A stretch of DNA of 13,441 bases from Phycisphaerales bacterium. Its GTDB lineage: Bacteria > Planctomycetota > Phycisphaerae > Phycisphaerales > SM1A02. The stretch spans positions 1 to 13,441 of the forward strand of contig SLDM01000025.1 in the NCBI GenBank assembly GCA_007125255.1, read 5' to 3'. Under the pieces are notes generated by a model, which saw nothing but the letters and a program-made list of their open reading frames with translations, ran no database searches and was not told the origin of the DNA. Numbering within the stretch: the stretch's first letter is position 1; each line of letters begins with the position of its first letter. Of the stretch, positions 1 to 6,617 are shown piece after piece. Position numbers and translations under genes: made by a program.

Positions 1-565
1 GGGAAGCGGTCTTGCGCCGCACAATCTCGCAATACGTCGCTTCATCGATACCGTAGTCGTTGCGGTGGTGAAGCTGCACCAGTTCACCCTCGCAGAGCGT
101 ATTGGTCACCTGACCGAGGGCAAGGTTGACGGCGGGGTCCGCCAGACTCGAGCAGAGATGAAACGCGTTGGAGATCAGATAGTCGCCGAGCATCACGGCA
201 GTTTCATTGCCCCAGAGATGATTGACGGTCGCCCCCTGACGCCGCACGTCCGCCTCATCAAGCACATCGTCGTGAACGAGGGTGGCCATGTGAATCATCT
301 CGGCCACGGCGGCCACGACCCGGTGGCGCTCGTTCAGCGAGTGACCTTCGTACGGTTCGTCCGTTCCCGCCAGACCGGTCAGAAGGACCAGCGTCGGACG
401 CAGCATCTTGCCGCGGTACCGTTCGATATGAACACACAACCCGTTGATCGCGGAGAGGTCGCTGGCGAGCTGGCGCTCAAACACGACGGCCACCTGCTCC
501 AGCTGATCGGCAAGCAGATCCGCCACGGTCTGATCGAAATGGGCCAGGTGCAGCATGCCGCGCAT
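1..565 (-). CDS. Trans-polyprenyl diphosphate synthase, N-terminal part (cut by left edge)
   Basis: This enzyme condenses isopentenyl diphosphate onto an allylic diphosphate to make long trans-prenyl chains for quinones or other lipid carriers. About 188 residues are visible; the C-terminal half, with the second Asp-rich motif, lies outside the window. Seen in sequence: GKMLRP near residues 52-57 (the isopentenyl-diphosphate site), the first Asp-rich motif DDVLDEADVRR at about 99-109, and RRKTAS at the cut end (the KT region of the family). The ATG at 565 is preceded by AAGG at 575-572 with 6 nt spacing; a second in-frame ATG lies at 556. The gene is transcribed leftwards, 132 nt downstream of the methyltransferase stop. 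The family is certain. The chain length (hexa-, hepta-, octa- or decaprenyl) cannot be read from this part, so no symbol is given. Confidence 0.9.
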   Translation of the reverse strand, partial: MRGMLHLAHFDQTVADLLADQLEQVAVVFERQLASDLSAINGLCVHIERYRGKMLRPTLVLLTGLAGTDEPYEGHSLNERHRVVAAVAEMIHMATLVHDDVLDEADVRRQGATVNHLWGNETAVMLGDYLISNAFHLCSSLADPAVNLALGQVTNTLCEGELVQLHHRNDYGIDEATYCEIVRRKTAS

Positions 566-632
566 GGAGGGCCTTACAACGGAAGCAAGCGGTCGTGAAT
601 GGCTCGAAAGTTGAACGTACGCAACGGGTGCT

Positions 633-638
633 ATTGTA
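633..638 (-). promoter_or_regulatory. Possible -10 box of the polyprenyl synthase gene
   Basis: TACAAT on the minus strand, 67 nt before the ATG at 565, in the gap after the methyltransferase. No convincing -35 hexamer lies 16-18 nt upstream. The gap otherwise holds GC-rich sequence with nothing else recognised. Confidence 0.3.
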
Positions 639-697
639 GGCCGGCGGCCACACGGCGGCGGGGGAGTCGGCCCAACGCGCCAACGTCCGTTTTCGAG

Positions 698-1567
698 TTA
701 TCGCTCGGCGACGAGATACGCGACCCAGCCGGGACACGCTTCACCCCGCTCCGCAACGGCCCACTCGCCGTCACCCTCGCCGGTCTCTTCATCGGTCCCT
801 TCCCAGTAGACGATGACGTTGCTGAAACCGGCCTCGCGCAGCACTTCCTGAACTTCCGGCAGCGTCCAGAGCCGCCACTCGTAGCTGAAGGCCTTCTTCA
901 TCTTCGTGCCGTCGGGGAAGTGAAAGTGAATATGGTTGGTGGCGAGGCCGCTGATCGGATCGTAGGAGGCCTGGTCCCAGACGTACGTGAAGCCGTCCAG
1001 GTCACGGTCCTCGGTGATCTCTTCGAAAGCCTCACTCCCGCCGTAGGCATCCAGCAGGAACAGGCCATCCTCGACAAGCGACTCCCGTGCAATGCGGAAG
1101 TAGTTGCGCAGATCATCGCGCGTCTTGAAGAGGTTGTAGCTGAAGTTCATCGCCAGTACGGAGTCGACCTTCTCGGTCCTGGTGGTCAGTACATTGCCTT
1201 CGATAATGGTGACCCGTGACTGCTGCTCGGCATCCAGGCGCTGGGGCAGTCGGTCGCGGGCCCAGTCGAGGACTTCGCGGTCAAGGTCCACGCCGATCGA
1301 CGTGTGGGACTTCTTGCGCTTGACCCACTCCATGGCGACCGCGGCGGTGCCGCAGAAATCCTCACGGATATGGTTGCACTTGCGCTTTCGCTGCTCTTTC
1401 CATATCTGGTCAATGAGGTCACACTCCGCCTCCGGTTCCTGAACCGAGAGTTCGTACAGCTCATGTCGATCGCTGGTTTCGGCGGTTCGCCAGCCCTTCT
1501 TCGCCTTCTTGCGGCGGGCTTTACGGCGGGAGGATTTCGGTCGTTCTTTCGTGGTGTTTCGTCCCAT
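698..1567 (-). CDS. Class I SAM-dependent methyltransferase
   Basis: Predicted soluble methyltransferase of 289 residues with unknown substrate. Seen in sequence: a strongly basic N-terminus (KSSRRKARRKKAKKGWR, about 11-27), motif I DFCGTA at 70-75, the acidic ribose-binding stretch GVDLD at 92-96, EGNVL at about 123-127 (adenine-contact region), then MNFSYN near 140-145 in the motif IV position. The C-terminal half contains alternating strands ending in a WVAYLVAER tail. DFCGTA replaces the usual ExGxG but occupies the same place in the fold. The ATG at 1567 is preferred over a GTG at 1606, because neither has a Shine-Dalgarno while TACACT lies 8 nt before 1567. The gene is divergent from speA. 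It could act on RNA, protein or a small molecule; the basic N-terminus would suit nucleic acid or ribosome contact, which is inference only. Confidence 0.85.
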   Translation of the reverse strand: MGRNTTKERPKSSRRKARRKKAKKGWRTAETSDRHELYELSVQEPEAECDLIDQIWKEQRKRKCNHIREDFCGTAAVAMEWVKRKKSHTSIGVDLDREVLDWARDRLPQRLDAEQQSRVTIIEGNVLTTRTEKVDSVLAMNFSYNLFKTRDDLRNYFRIARESLVEDGLFLLDAYGGSEAFEEITEDRDLDGFTYVWDQASYDPISGLATNHIHFHFPDGTKMKKAFSYEWRLWTLPEVQEVLREAGFSNVIVYWEGTDEETGEGDGEWAVAERGEACPGWVAYLVAER

Positions 1568-1575
1568 AGCGCGAC

Positions 1576-1581
1576 AGTGTA
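1576..1581 (-). promoter_or_regulatory. -10-like box placing the methyltransferase start at the mRNA 5' end
   Basis: TACACT on the minus strand with 8 nt to the ATG at 1567 and no Shine-Dalgarno between. A transcript starting 6-8 nt after this box would begin at or next to the start codon. No good -35 is seen. Confidence 0.4.
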
Positions 1582-1724
1582 ACCCGACCGGGGCAAATCG
1601 GCCCACCGATCGCCTGTCCGCGGCAAAAAATTTCCTCCACGGCTCACCGGCGCGCGAGAATCCGGATCACCAAGCTGATATCGTGAGTCTTGCGCCGATG
1701 GCCCTCCCGAGTTCCGCCCCGTTC

Positions 1725-1729
1725 GAGGT
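1725..1729 (+). promoter_or_regulatory. Ribosome binding site of speA
   Basis: GAGGT, 6 nt before the ATG at 1736. It fixes the start of the decarboxylase, and contrasts with the Shine-Dalgarno-less starts of several neighbours. Confidence 0.7.
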
Positions 1730-1735
1730 CAGCCC

Positions 1736-3733
1736 ATGTCCCCCACGAAGCAGCAGAAAGCCCGGGCGAATACGCCGGGCACCAAGCCCAAGCAGAACCT
1801 CGACAAGACCGCCCGTACGGTCTGGACGCTCGACTCGTCGCGCGATCTCTACCAGATCGGGGCGTGGGGACAGGGGTTCTTTCACGTCAACGAGCGGGGG
1901 CACGTGGTCGTGCGGCCCGATCGCAATCCCGAGCGTGAGATCGACATCTACGAGGTCATCAAGGGCCTGGAAGAGCGGGATCTCTCCACGCCGGTTCTGA
2001 TCGGCTTCAGTGACCTGCTGGCCCAGCGCATCCACGATCTGCACGACGCCTTTGCCGAGGCGATCGCGGAGAACAACTACCAGGGCAAGTACCGCGCGGT
2101 CTACCCGATCAAGGTCAACCAGCAGCGGCACCTGGCCGAGCAGGTCTACCGCAACTGCGCGCCGCTCGGTTTCGGCCTCGAAGTCGGCTCGAAACCGGAA
2201 CTGCTCGCGGTCCTCGGATTAACCAGTGACCACCCGGAGACACCGATCATCTGTAACGGCTTCAAGGAAGGCCGGTACATCGACTTTGTGACCCTGGCGA
2301 AAAAGCTCGGTCGGAACATCACGCCGGTGATCGAGAACCTTTCGGAACTGGACCTGATTCTCAAGGCGGCGGAACGGTTTGATGTTCGTCCCCGGGTCGG
2401 TGTGCGGGTCAAGCTCGATTCATCCGGCGCCGGGCGGTGGAAATATTCCAGCGGCGCGAAGGCGAAGTTCGGGCTGACCATCTCCGAAGTTCTGCAGACG
2501 GTGGAGTTGCTCAAGGAAAACGATATGGCCGACTGTCTGCACCTGCTGCATTGCCATATCGGTTCACAGATCCACGACATCCGCAGCGTGAACAACGCGA
2601 TCAACGAACTGACCCGTATCTACGTCGAGCTTTCCAAGATGGGTGCCGGCCTGCGATACCTCGACGTTGGCGGCGGGCTCGGCGTGGATTATGACGGCAG
2701 CATGACCGACTTCGAGTTCTCGATGAACTACTCGCTCAAGGAGTATGCGAACAACGTCATCTACCGTGTCGGCGCGATGTGTGACGACGAGAAGGTCCCC
2801 CACCCGACGATCATCACCGAGTGCGGCCGCGCGATGGTCGCCCACCACAGTGTCCTGGTGTTCGATGTGCTCGGATCGAATCAGCTTGACCGGTATTCCC
2901 TCGAAGAAGCGATGGATGAACTGAACGAGGATGAGCGTGACAACCTGCCGCGTCCCGTGCTGGATCTCATCGAGGCGCACCGGATCATGTCCACCGAGCG
3001 CATGCTCGAGTGTTACCACGATGCGCAGCAGGCGCGGGAAGAGGCGATCAACCTCTTCCGGTTCGGGCATCTCTCGCTCGCTTTCCGCGCGGTGGTCGAT
3101 CGACTCTACTGGTCGCTCTGCGCGAAGATTCGCGATGTCTGCCGGCACCTGAAGACGATCCCCGAAGAGTTGCAGGACCTCGAAAGCTCAATGAGCGATA
3201 CGTATTTCTGCAACCTGTCGATCTTTCAGTCCCTGCCGGATTCATGGGCGATCGACCAGCTCTTCCCGATCATGCCGATCCACCGGCTGGACGAGCGGCC
3301 CAGTCGGCGCGCGACGCTGGCGGATATCACCTGTGACTCCGACGGCAAGATCGATCGCTTCATCGATCCGGCGGACATCAAGAATATCCTCGAGCTGCAT
3401 CCCATTCAGCAGGGCGACCGGTACTACCTGGCCGTCTTTCTGGTCGGCGCGTACCAGGAAACCCTGGGCGACCTTCACAACCTTTTCGGCGACACGCATC
3501 TCGTCCACGTGCGTCTCGATGACAACGGCGAGTGGTGGATCGATGACGTGGTCGAAGGTGACTCGATCCGCGAGGTCCTCTCCTACGTCCAGTACGATGT
3601 GGACCGGCTCTTCCAGCAGTTTCGCAAGGAGTGCGAACACGCGGTCAGGACGCGCAGTCTCACCGTCAGTGACAGCAACATGCTGGTCCGTGCCTACGAG
3701 GCAGGGCTGGCCGGCTACACGTATCTCGAGTGA
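1736..3733 (+). CDS. speA: Biosynthetic arginine decarboxylase
   Basis: PLP enzyme that converts L-arginine to agmatine plus CO2, the first step of the agmatine route to putrescine. The 665 residues match the usual SpeA length (about 630-660) plus a short basic N-terminal extension. Seen in sequence: the N-terminal signature SRDLYQIGAWGQGFF (35-49), the PLP lysine K126 in YPIKVNQQ, HCHIGSQ at 272-278, the phosphate-binding glycine loop GGGLGVDYDG around 312-321, ECGR at 362-365, and the C-terminal FQSLPDSWAIDQLFP and ITCDSDG, with C533 at the position of the catalytic cysteine of fold-III decarboxylases. All expected catalytic elements are intact. The start has a GAGGT ribosome site. Agmatinase, the next enzyme, lies about 9 kb downstream on the same strand. 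The large inserted helical domain (about 370-480) is typical of SpeA and separates it from diaminopimelate decarboxylase. Confidence 0.97.
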   Translation: MSPTKQQKARANTPGTKPKQNLDKTARTVWTLDSSRDLYQIGAWGQGFFHVNERGHVVVRPDRNPEREIDIYEVIKGLEERDLSTPVLIGFSDLLAQRIHDLHDAFAEAIAENNYQGKYRAVYPIKVNQQRHLAEQVYRNCAPLGFGLEVGSKPELLAVLGLTSDHPETPIICNGFKEGRYIDFVTLAKKLGRNITPVIENLSELDLILKAAERFDVRPRVGVRVKLDSSGAGRWKYSSGAKAKFGLTISEVLQTVELLKENDMADCLHLLHCHIGSQIHDIRSVNNAINELTRIYVELSKMGAGLRYLDVGGGLGVDYDGSMTDFEFSMNYSLKEYANNVIYRVGAMCDDEKVPHPTIITECGRAMVAHHSVLVFDVLGSNQLDRYSLEEAMDELNEDERDNLPRPVLDLIEAHRIMSTERMLECYHDAQQAREEAINLFRFGHLSLAFRAVVDRLYWSLCAKIRDVCRHLKTIPEELQDLESSMSDTYFCNLSIFQSLPDSWAIDQLFPIMPIHRLDERPSRRATLADITCDSDGKIDRFIDPADIKNILELHPIQQGDRYYLAVFLVGAYQETLGDLHNLFGDTHLVHVRLDDNGEWWIDDVVEGDSIREVLSYVQYDVDRLFQQFRKECEHAVRTRSLTVSDSNMLVRAYEAGLAGYTYLE

Positions 3734-3803
3734 ATGTCGCCGTCCGGGTCCGGGGCGCCGCTTCGGATCGGGGGCAGGCAGTCAGCAGGCCGCCGCCGCA
3801 GAC

Positions 3804-3826
3804 GGGCCCGGAATCCCGGCACGCCC
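3804..3826. terminator. Possible shared hairpin between convergent speA and murJ
   Basis: In the 105-nt gap between the two stop codons, GGGC-CCGG, a 4-nt loop AATC, CCGG, a 3-nt bulge and GCCC can fold into a GC-rich stem. It has no T run on either side, so it is at best a weak or factor-assisted terminator. Confidence 0.25.
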
Positions 3827-3838
3827 ATGACGCGCCGA

Positions 3839-5443
3839 TCAATTCGAGTCCCGCGGCGATTCGTGCCGTTCTCCGGATGCCCGGCCGAGGGCCCAGCCGA
3901 GTTCCGGCCGGCGCAGCGCGGCGGAGCCGAGCAGAACGATTACGCCGCCGGTAAAGACCATCGCCGCGAGGGCGAGCAGTGAAGCGCTCCAGCTCATCTC
4001 CGGCCCCAGCAGGGGCCGGCCGATCAGCCAGACCGCGGCTCCCATCACCAAGCTGAGCGCGAGCATGATCAGCCAGCTGCGAACGACGCCCCGGTCAACG
4101 ATCGTGCCGGTGCGCCGCCGCAGCGCGATGAGCAGCAGCGTCACCTGAACGAAGGAACACAGGGAGGTCGACCACGCCAGCCCCGCCTCGCCAAGAGGCC
4201 AGATCAGGACCAGGTTGAGAGCGAGGTTCAGTCCGACGACCAGGCACGCGATGAGCACCGGAGTGCGGGGCTCGCTGCGGGCGTAGAACGCCCGGGTCAG
4301 AACGTGCACCATCGAGTACGCCCAGATCGCCGGGGCGTAGCCGAGCAGAACGAAGCCGACCCGGCGGCTGTCCTCGGCGGTGAAGTCACCGCCCTGAAGG
4401 ACGACGGCGGCGAGCGGCTCGCGCACGAGCATCAGACCGACGCTGGCGGGCAGACCGATGTAGACCACCAGGCGCAACCCGCGGCGCAGAACATCCAGAA
4501 AGTCATCCCGCGCCTCACTCAGACGGGCGAGGGCGGGGAAGATCGCCGTGGCGATGGCGATGCCGAACACCCCGAGCGGAAACTGGTACAACCGCTGCGC
4601 GAAGCTGACGGTCGCCATCGCGCCTTCTTCCAGTGGGTAGTCGATACCGAAGATGGTCGAACCGACCACGGCCGGGTAACTGGCGATGATGCCGTCGAAG
4701 AGCGTGTTGAGCTGGAGCACGCCGAGGCCGAGAATCATCGGCCCGACCTGGATCAGGACGCCCCGCATCTCCGGCGCGGCGCTGGACCAGTCGCGTCGCC
4801 ACCACGCCTGATCGCGCAGCGCGCTGAGAGACCACGCGACCTGGATCAACCCGGCGAGCAGCACGCTCGACGCGATCACGCTCACGTGCGCGATGCGCTG
4901 CGCTTCGTCTTCATGATCGACCATGAACACGAGCCCGACCGCACTGGAGACGATGAGCAGGTTGAGAATCATCGGCGCGGCGGCGGTCGGGCCGAACCGG
5001 CCGTGCACCTGCAGCATCGCGCCGAGGATCGCGACCAGACACACCAGGGGCATGTAGGGCAGCATGATCATCATCAGGTTGATCGCAAGATGATCGAAGT
5101 CGTTCATCCACAAGACCAGCAGGAGCAGCCCTTCGCCGATCAGGACCACCACGCCCAGGGCGACGGTCATGATCGCGATCGTCAGCGAGGCGAGCCGGCG
5201 CGCCTGGACGGGATCGCTCGCGTGAAGTCGCGAGTAGACGGGGAGGAACGCCGCGGCGAGCGCGCCTTCACCGAAGAGCCGACGAAAGAGGTTCGGAATG
5301 AGAAACGCAAAGAAGAACGCGTCCATGATCGGATCCGCGCCGAAGACGCGGCTCAGCGCGGCGTCACGCGCCAGGCCCGTCACGCGACTGGCGACGGTCA
5401 GCAGGGTGACGGTGCGGGCGTGTTTCTCAAAACCGGCGGCCAT
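3839..5443 (-). CDS. murJ: Lipid II flippase MurJ
   Basis: Inner-membrane flippase of the MOP superfamily that moves undecaprenyl-linked lipid II to the outer face for peptidoglycan synthesis. The 534 residues fit the family (about 510-540) and are hydrophobic throughout, consistent with 14 helices. The N-terminus carries the conserved polar residues: SRVTGLARDA (R20, R26, D27), MDAFFFAF (D41), PNLFRRLFGEGA (R54-R55, E59), which align with the R/R/D/D/R/E set known in Escherichia coli MurJ. The frame stays open to 5857, but the extra 138 codons translate intergenic repeats; the ATG at 5443 starts the conserved domain. No Shine-Dalgarno lies in place (GGAGGG is 18 nt away), while a TATGCT box lies 8 nt before the ATG. 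The gene is convergent with speA. Its presence supports a cell that makes at least some peptidoglycan. Confidence 0.95.
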   Translation of the reverse strand: MAAGFEKHARTVTLLTVASRVTGLARDAALSRVFGADPIMDAFFFAFLIPNLFRRLFGEGALAAAFLPVYSRLHASDPVQARRLASLTIAIMTVALGVVVLIGEGLLLLVLWMNDFDHLAINLMMIMLPYMPLVCLVAILGAMLQVHGRFGPTAAAPMILNLLIVSSAVGLVFMVDHEDEAQRIAHVSVIASSVLLAGLIQVAWSLSALRDQAWWRRDWSSAAPEMRGVLIQVGPMILGLGVLQLNTLFDGIIASYPAVVGSTIFGIDYPLEEGAMATVSFAQRLYQFPLGVFGIAIATAIFPALARLSEARDDFLDVLRRGLRLVVYIGLPASVGLMLVREPLAAVVLQGGDFTAEDSRRVGFVLLGYAPAIWAYSMVHVLTRAFYARSEPRTPVLIACLVVGLNLALNLVLIWPLGEAGLAWSTSLCSFVQVTLLLIALRRRTGTIVDRGVVRSWLIMLALSLVMGAAVWLIGRPLLGPEMSWSASLLALAAMVFTGGVIVLLGSAALRRPELGWALGRASGERHESPRDSN

Positions 5444-5451
5444 GGATGAAG

Positions 5452-5457
5452 AGCATA
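5452..5457 (-). promoter_or_regulatory. -10-like box at the murJ start
   Basis: TATGCT on the minus strand, 8 nt before the ATG at 5443. Its position suggests a leaderless or nearly leaderless mRNA. No clear -35 is present at 17 nt. Confidence 0.4.
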
Positions 5458-5502
5458 TCGGCCCTCCGGGGCCGCATGGATGATTCGTGGGAGGGACGGA
5501 GG

Positions 5503-5524
5503 GAAGTGACGAAGTAACGGAGTG
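5503..5524 (+). repeat. Left arm of a 22-nt imperfect inverted repeat bounding the repeat block
   Basis: GAAGTGACGAAGTAACGGAG followed by TG. It matches the reverse complement of 6064-6085 at 20 of 22 positions. Between the arms lies all the dispersed-repeat material upstream of murJ. Confidence 0.75.
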
Positions 5525-5541
5525 TTGGCTCGTTTCGGGTC

Positions 5542-5618
5542 GGGTGCCACGGGCAGCGAGCGCAGGGAGTCGGCCGTGCCTGTTGGAACGACGATCAACC
5601 GGCCGAACGAAGATGCCC
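5542..5618 (+). repeat. Dispersed repeat, copy 1 (head portion only)
   Basis: Begins GGGTGCCACGG, contains GGGAGTCGGCCGTGCC and TGGAACGACGATC, and ends near CCGAACGAAGATGCCC. It matches the first half of copies 2 and 3 but lacks their tail. CACGG on the left and CCGTG on the right can pair as a hairpin. No gene is seen in it; open frames across it are by-products of the repeat. Confidence 0.8.
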
Positions 5619-5631
5619 GGTGCAGGGTGCA

Positions 5632-5780
5632 GGGTGCCACGGCCAGCGACCAACGGGAGTCGGCCGTGCGAGATGGAACGACGATTCCCCGACCGAACGA
5701 TACCGCCCTGTGAGCTTTCCGTCATCGAGACACGCCGAAGGCGTCCTGCGCGCTGAGAGCTTACCGACCGAAGTGAGCAT
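5632..5780 (+). repeat. Dispersed repeat, copy 2 (full head and tail, about 149 nt)
   Basis: The head starts GGGTGCCACGGCCAGCGAC, with inverted CACGGCC/GGCCGTG arms. The tail starts GTGAGCTTTCCGTCATC (5710-5726). The last 52 nt, 5729-5780, are identical to 5947-5998 in copy 3. The tail includes the hairpin ACGCC-GAA-GGCGT and a second pairing of GCTTAC with GTGAGC. It starts 217 nt before copy 3. Confidence 0.85.
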
Positions 5781-5791
5781 ACTGCACGCCC

Positions 5792-5829
5792 GCACTGCCG
5801 ACTCCCTGCGGTCGCTGGCAGTGGCACCC
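5792..5829 (-). repeat. Inverted copy of the repeat head
   Basis: Read on the minus strand it starts GGGTGCCACTGCCAGCGACC and continues to GGGAGTCGGCAGTGC. This is the same head as in copies 1-3, but both hairpin arms have changed together (CACTGCC with GGCAGTG), so the stem is kept. It lies between copies 2 and 3. Confidence 0.8.
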
Positions 5830-5848
5830 TTCGCCATCCCCTGTCACA

Positions 5849-5998
5849 GGGTGCCACGGCCAGAGGGCCAACGGGAGTCGGCCGTGCCTGTTGGAACGAC
5901 GATCACCCGACCGAACGAAGACGCCCAGTGAGCTTTCCGTCATCAGGACACGCCGAAGGCGTCCTGCGCGCTGAGAGCTTACCGACCGAAGTGAGCAT
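5849..5998 (+). repeat. Dispersed repeat, copy 3 (full head and tail, about 150 nt)
   Basis: Same organisation as copy 2: a GGGTGCCACGGCCAG head, then TGGAACGACGATCACCCGAC, GTGAGCTTTCCGTCATC at 5928-5944, and a 52-nt tail identical to copy 2. Differences cluster in the hairpin loop and the spacer between head and tail. Confidence 0.85.
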
Positions 5999-6063
5999 CC
6001 CGCGCGCCCCTCGGGTCCCGCTTCCGCGGGGACGACGTGTCCACAGTCACTTCACCCATTGGT

Positions 6064-6085
6064 CACTCCGTCACTTCGTCACTCC
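6064..6085 (-). repeat. Right arm of the 22-nt imperfect inverted repeat
   Basis: The minus strand reads GGAGTGACGAAGTGACGGAG then TG, pairing with 5503-5524 with two mismatches. The remaining bases to the next gene (6086-6197) hold an AT-richer patch around 6131-6156 (TAGACT and TATCAT hexamers) that could be the promoter of the downstream zinc-ribbon gene; no -35 stands out. Confidence 0.7.
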
Positions 6086-6197
6086 ACCCCCGGTGCCTTG
6101 ATCCCTCCCCTCCGTGCCTCCCCTGTCGGATGCAAATGATTCGTTAGACTTATCATCGGTTGATTCCGAATCGTCCGCCATGGGAGGCGACCCTGAC

Positions 6198-6617
6198 ATG
6201 GATGACCCGTACGTTTCACCGGAGCGGCAGCCCGGAGCCCACCGGCCACCGCTCGAGCTCCACTGCGCGGAGTGCGGCTATGACCTGCGCGGCACCGCCG
6301 TCGGGCATCCATGCCCGGAGTGCGGCCTCCCGGTGGAAGAAACCATCCGCATCTATCGCGACACCGGTGGGAACAGGAAGGGGTCGAGCGGCACCGCGGT
6401 CGCAGTGCTGGTGCTGGGGATCGCGTGCCTGGTTCTCTGCGCTCCGCTCGGCATCGTTGCGATCATCCTCGGCTTTCAGGTTCGGAGGGAGTATGCCCCG
6501 GGATCATCCGCCCACTCCATGGCGACCGTCGGCTGGATCCTGGGCTGGGTCGGGGTCATCCTGACCGGAGGGATGCTCGGCTTCTGGTTACTGTCGGTCG
6601 CGATCGGCGGCTTTTAG
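6198..6617 (+). CDS. Small zinc-ribbon protein with two membrane helices (DUF4190-like)
   Basis: Protein of 139 residues. A short N-terminal cytoplasmic-type region has a zinc ribbon with two CxxC pairs (C23, C26, C39, C42; CAECGYDL ... CPECG). A low-complexity linker follows, then two hydrophobic helices at about 66-96 and 110-135 with a short polar hairpin (VRREYAPGSSAHSM) between. The glycine-rich helices separated by that hairpin resemble DUF4190 membrane domains. The ATG at 6198 is chosen because GGGAGG (6182-6187) lies 10 nt upstream; an in-frame ATG at 6180 has no such site. Its last 30 nt overlap the 3' end of the convergent VanZ gene. The function is unknown. A membrane-anchored metal or regulatory ribbon is an inference from the architecture. 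Confidence 0.75.
   Translation: MDDPYVSPERQPGAHRPPLELHCAECGYDLRGTAVGHPCPECGLPVEETIRIYRDTGGNRKGSSGTAVAVLVLGIACLVLCAPLGIVAIILGFQVRREYAPGSSAHSMATVGWILGWVGVILTGGMLGFWLLSVAIGGF

Noticed and set aside
65..598. Open frame of 177 codons on the plus strand
   Set aside because: It is the antisense of the polyprenyl synthase, whose minus-strand translation has GKMLRP and DDVLDEADVRR. The plus frame resembles no known protein.
1568..1606. GTG at 1606 as methyltransferase start
   Set aside because: It adds 13 residues unlike the basic N-terminus and has no Shine-Dalgarno. The ATG at 1567 has a -10 box at the leaderless distance.
1676..1681. TGATAT as a speA -10 box
   Set aside because: Only a partial match, with no -35 at the right distance. 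The speA leader is too uncertain to call a promoter.
4304..5449. Open frame of 381 codons on the plus strand across murJ
   Set aside because: Extremely rich in Arg, His, Asp, Glu and Gln with no hydrophobic core, as expected for the antisense of a membrane protein in GC-rich DNA. MurJ on the other strand is unambiguous.
5487..5943. Several short open frames on both strands within the repeat block
   Set aside because: They are translations of the repeat (GATASDxRESAV-type strings) and recur with each copy. No ribosome sites or protein features.
5542..5998. Possible CRISPR array
   Set aside because: The copies are about 150 nt long, one is truncated and one inverted, with no regular spacers and no cas gene nearby.
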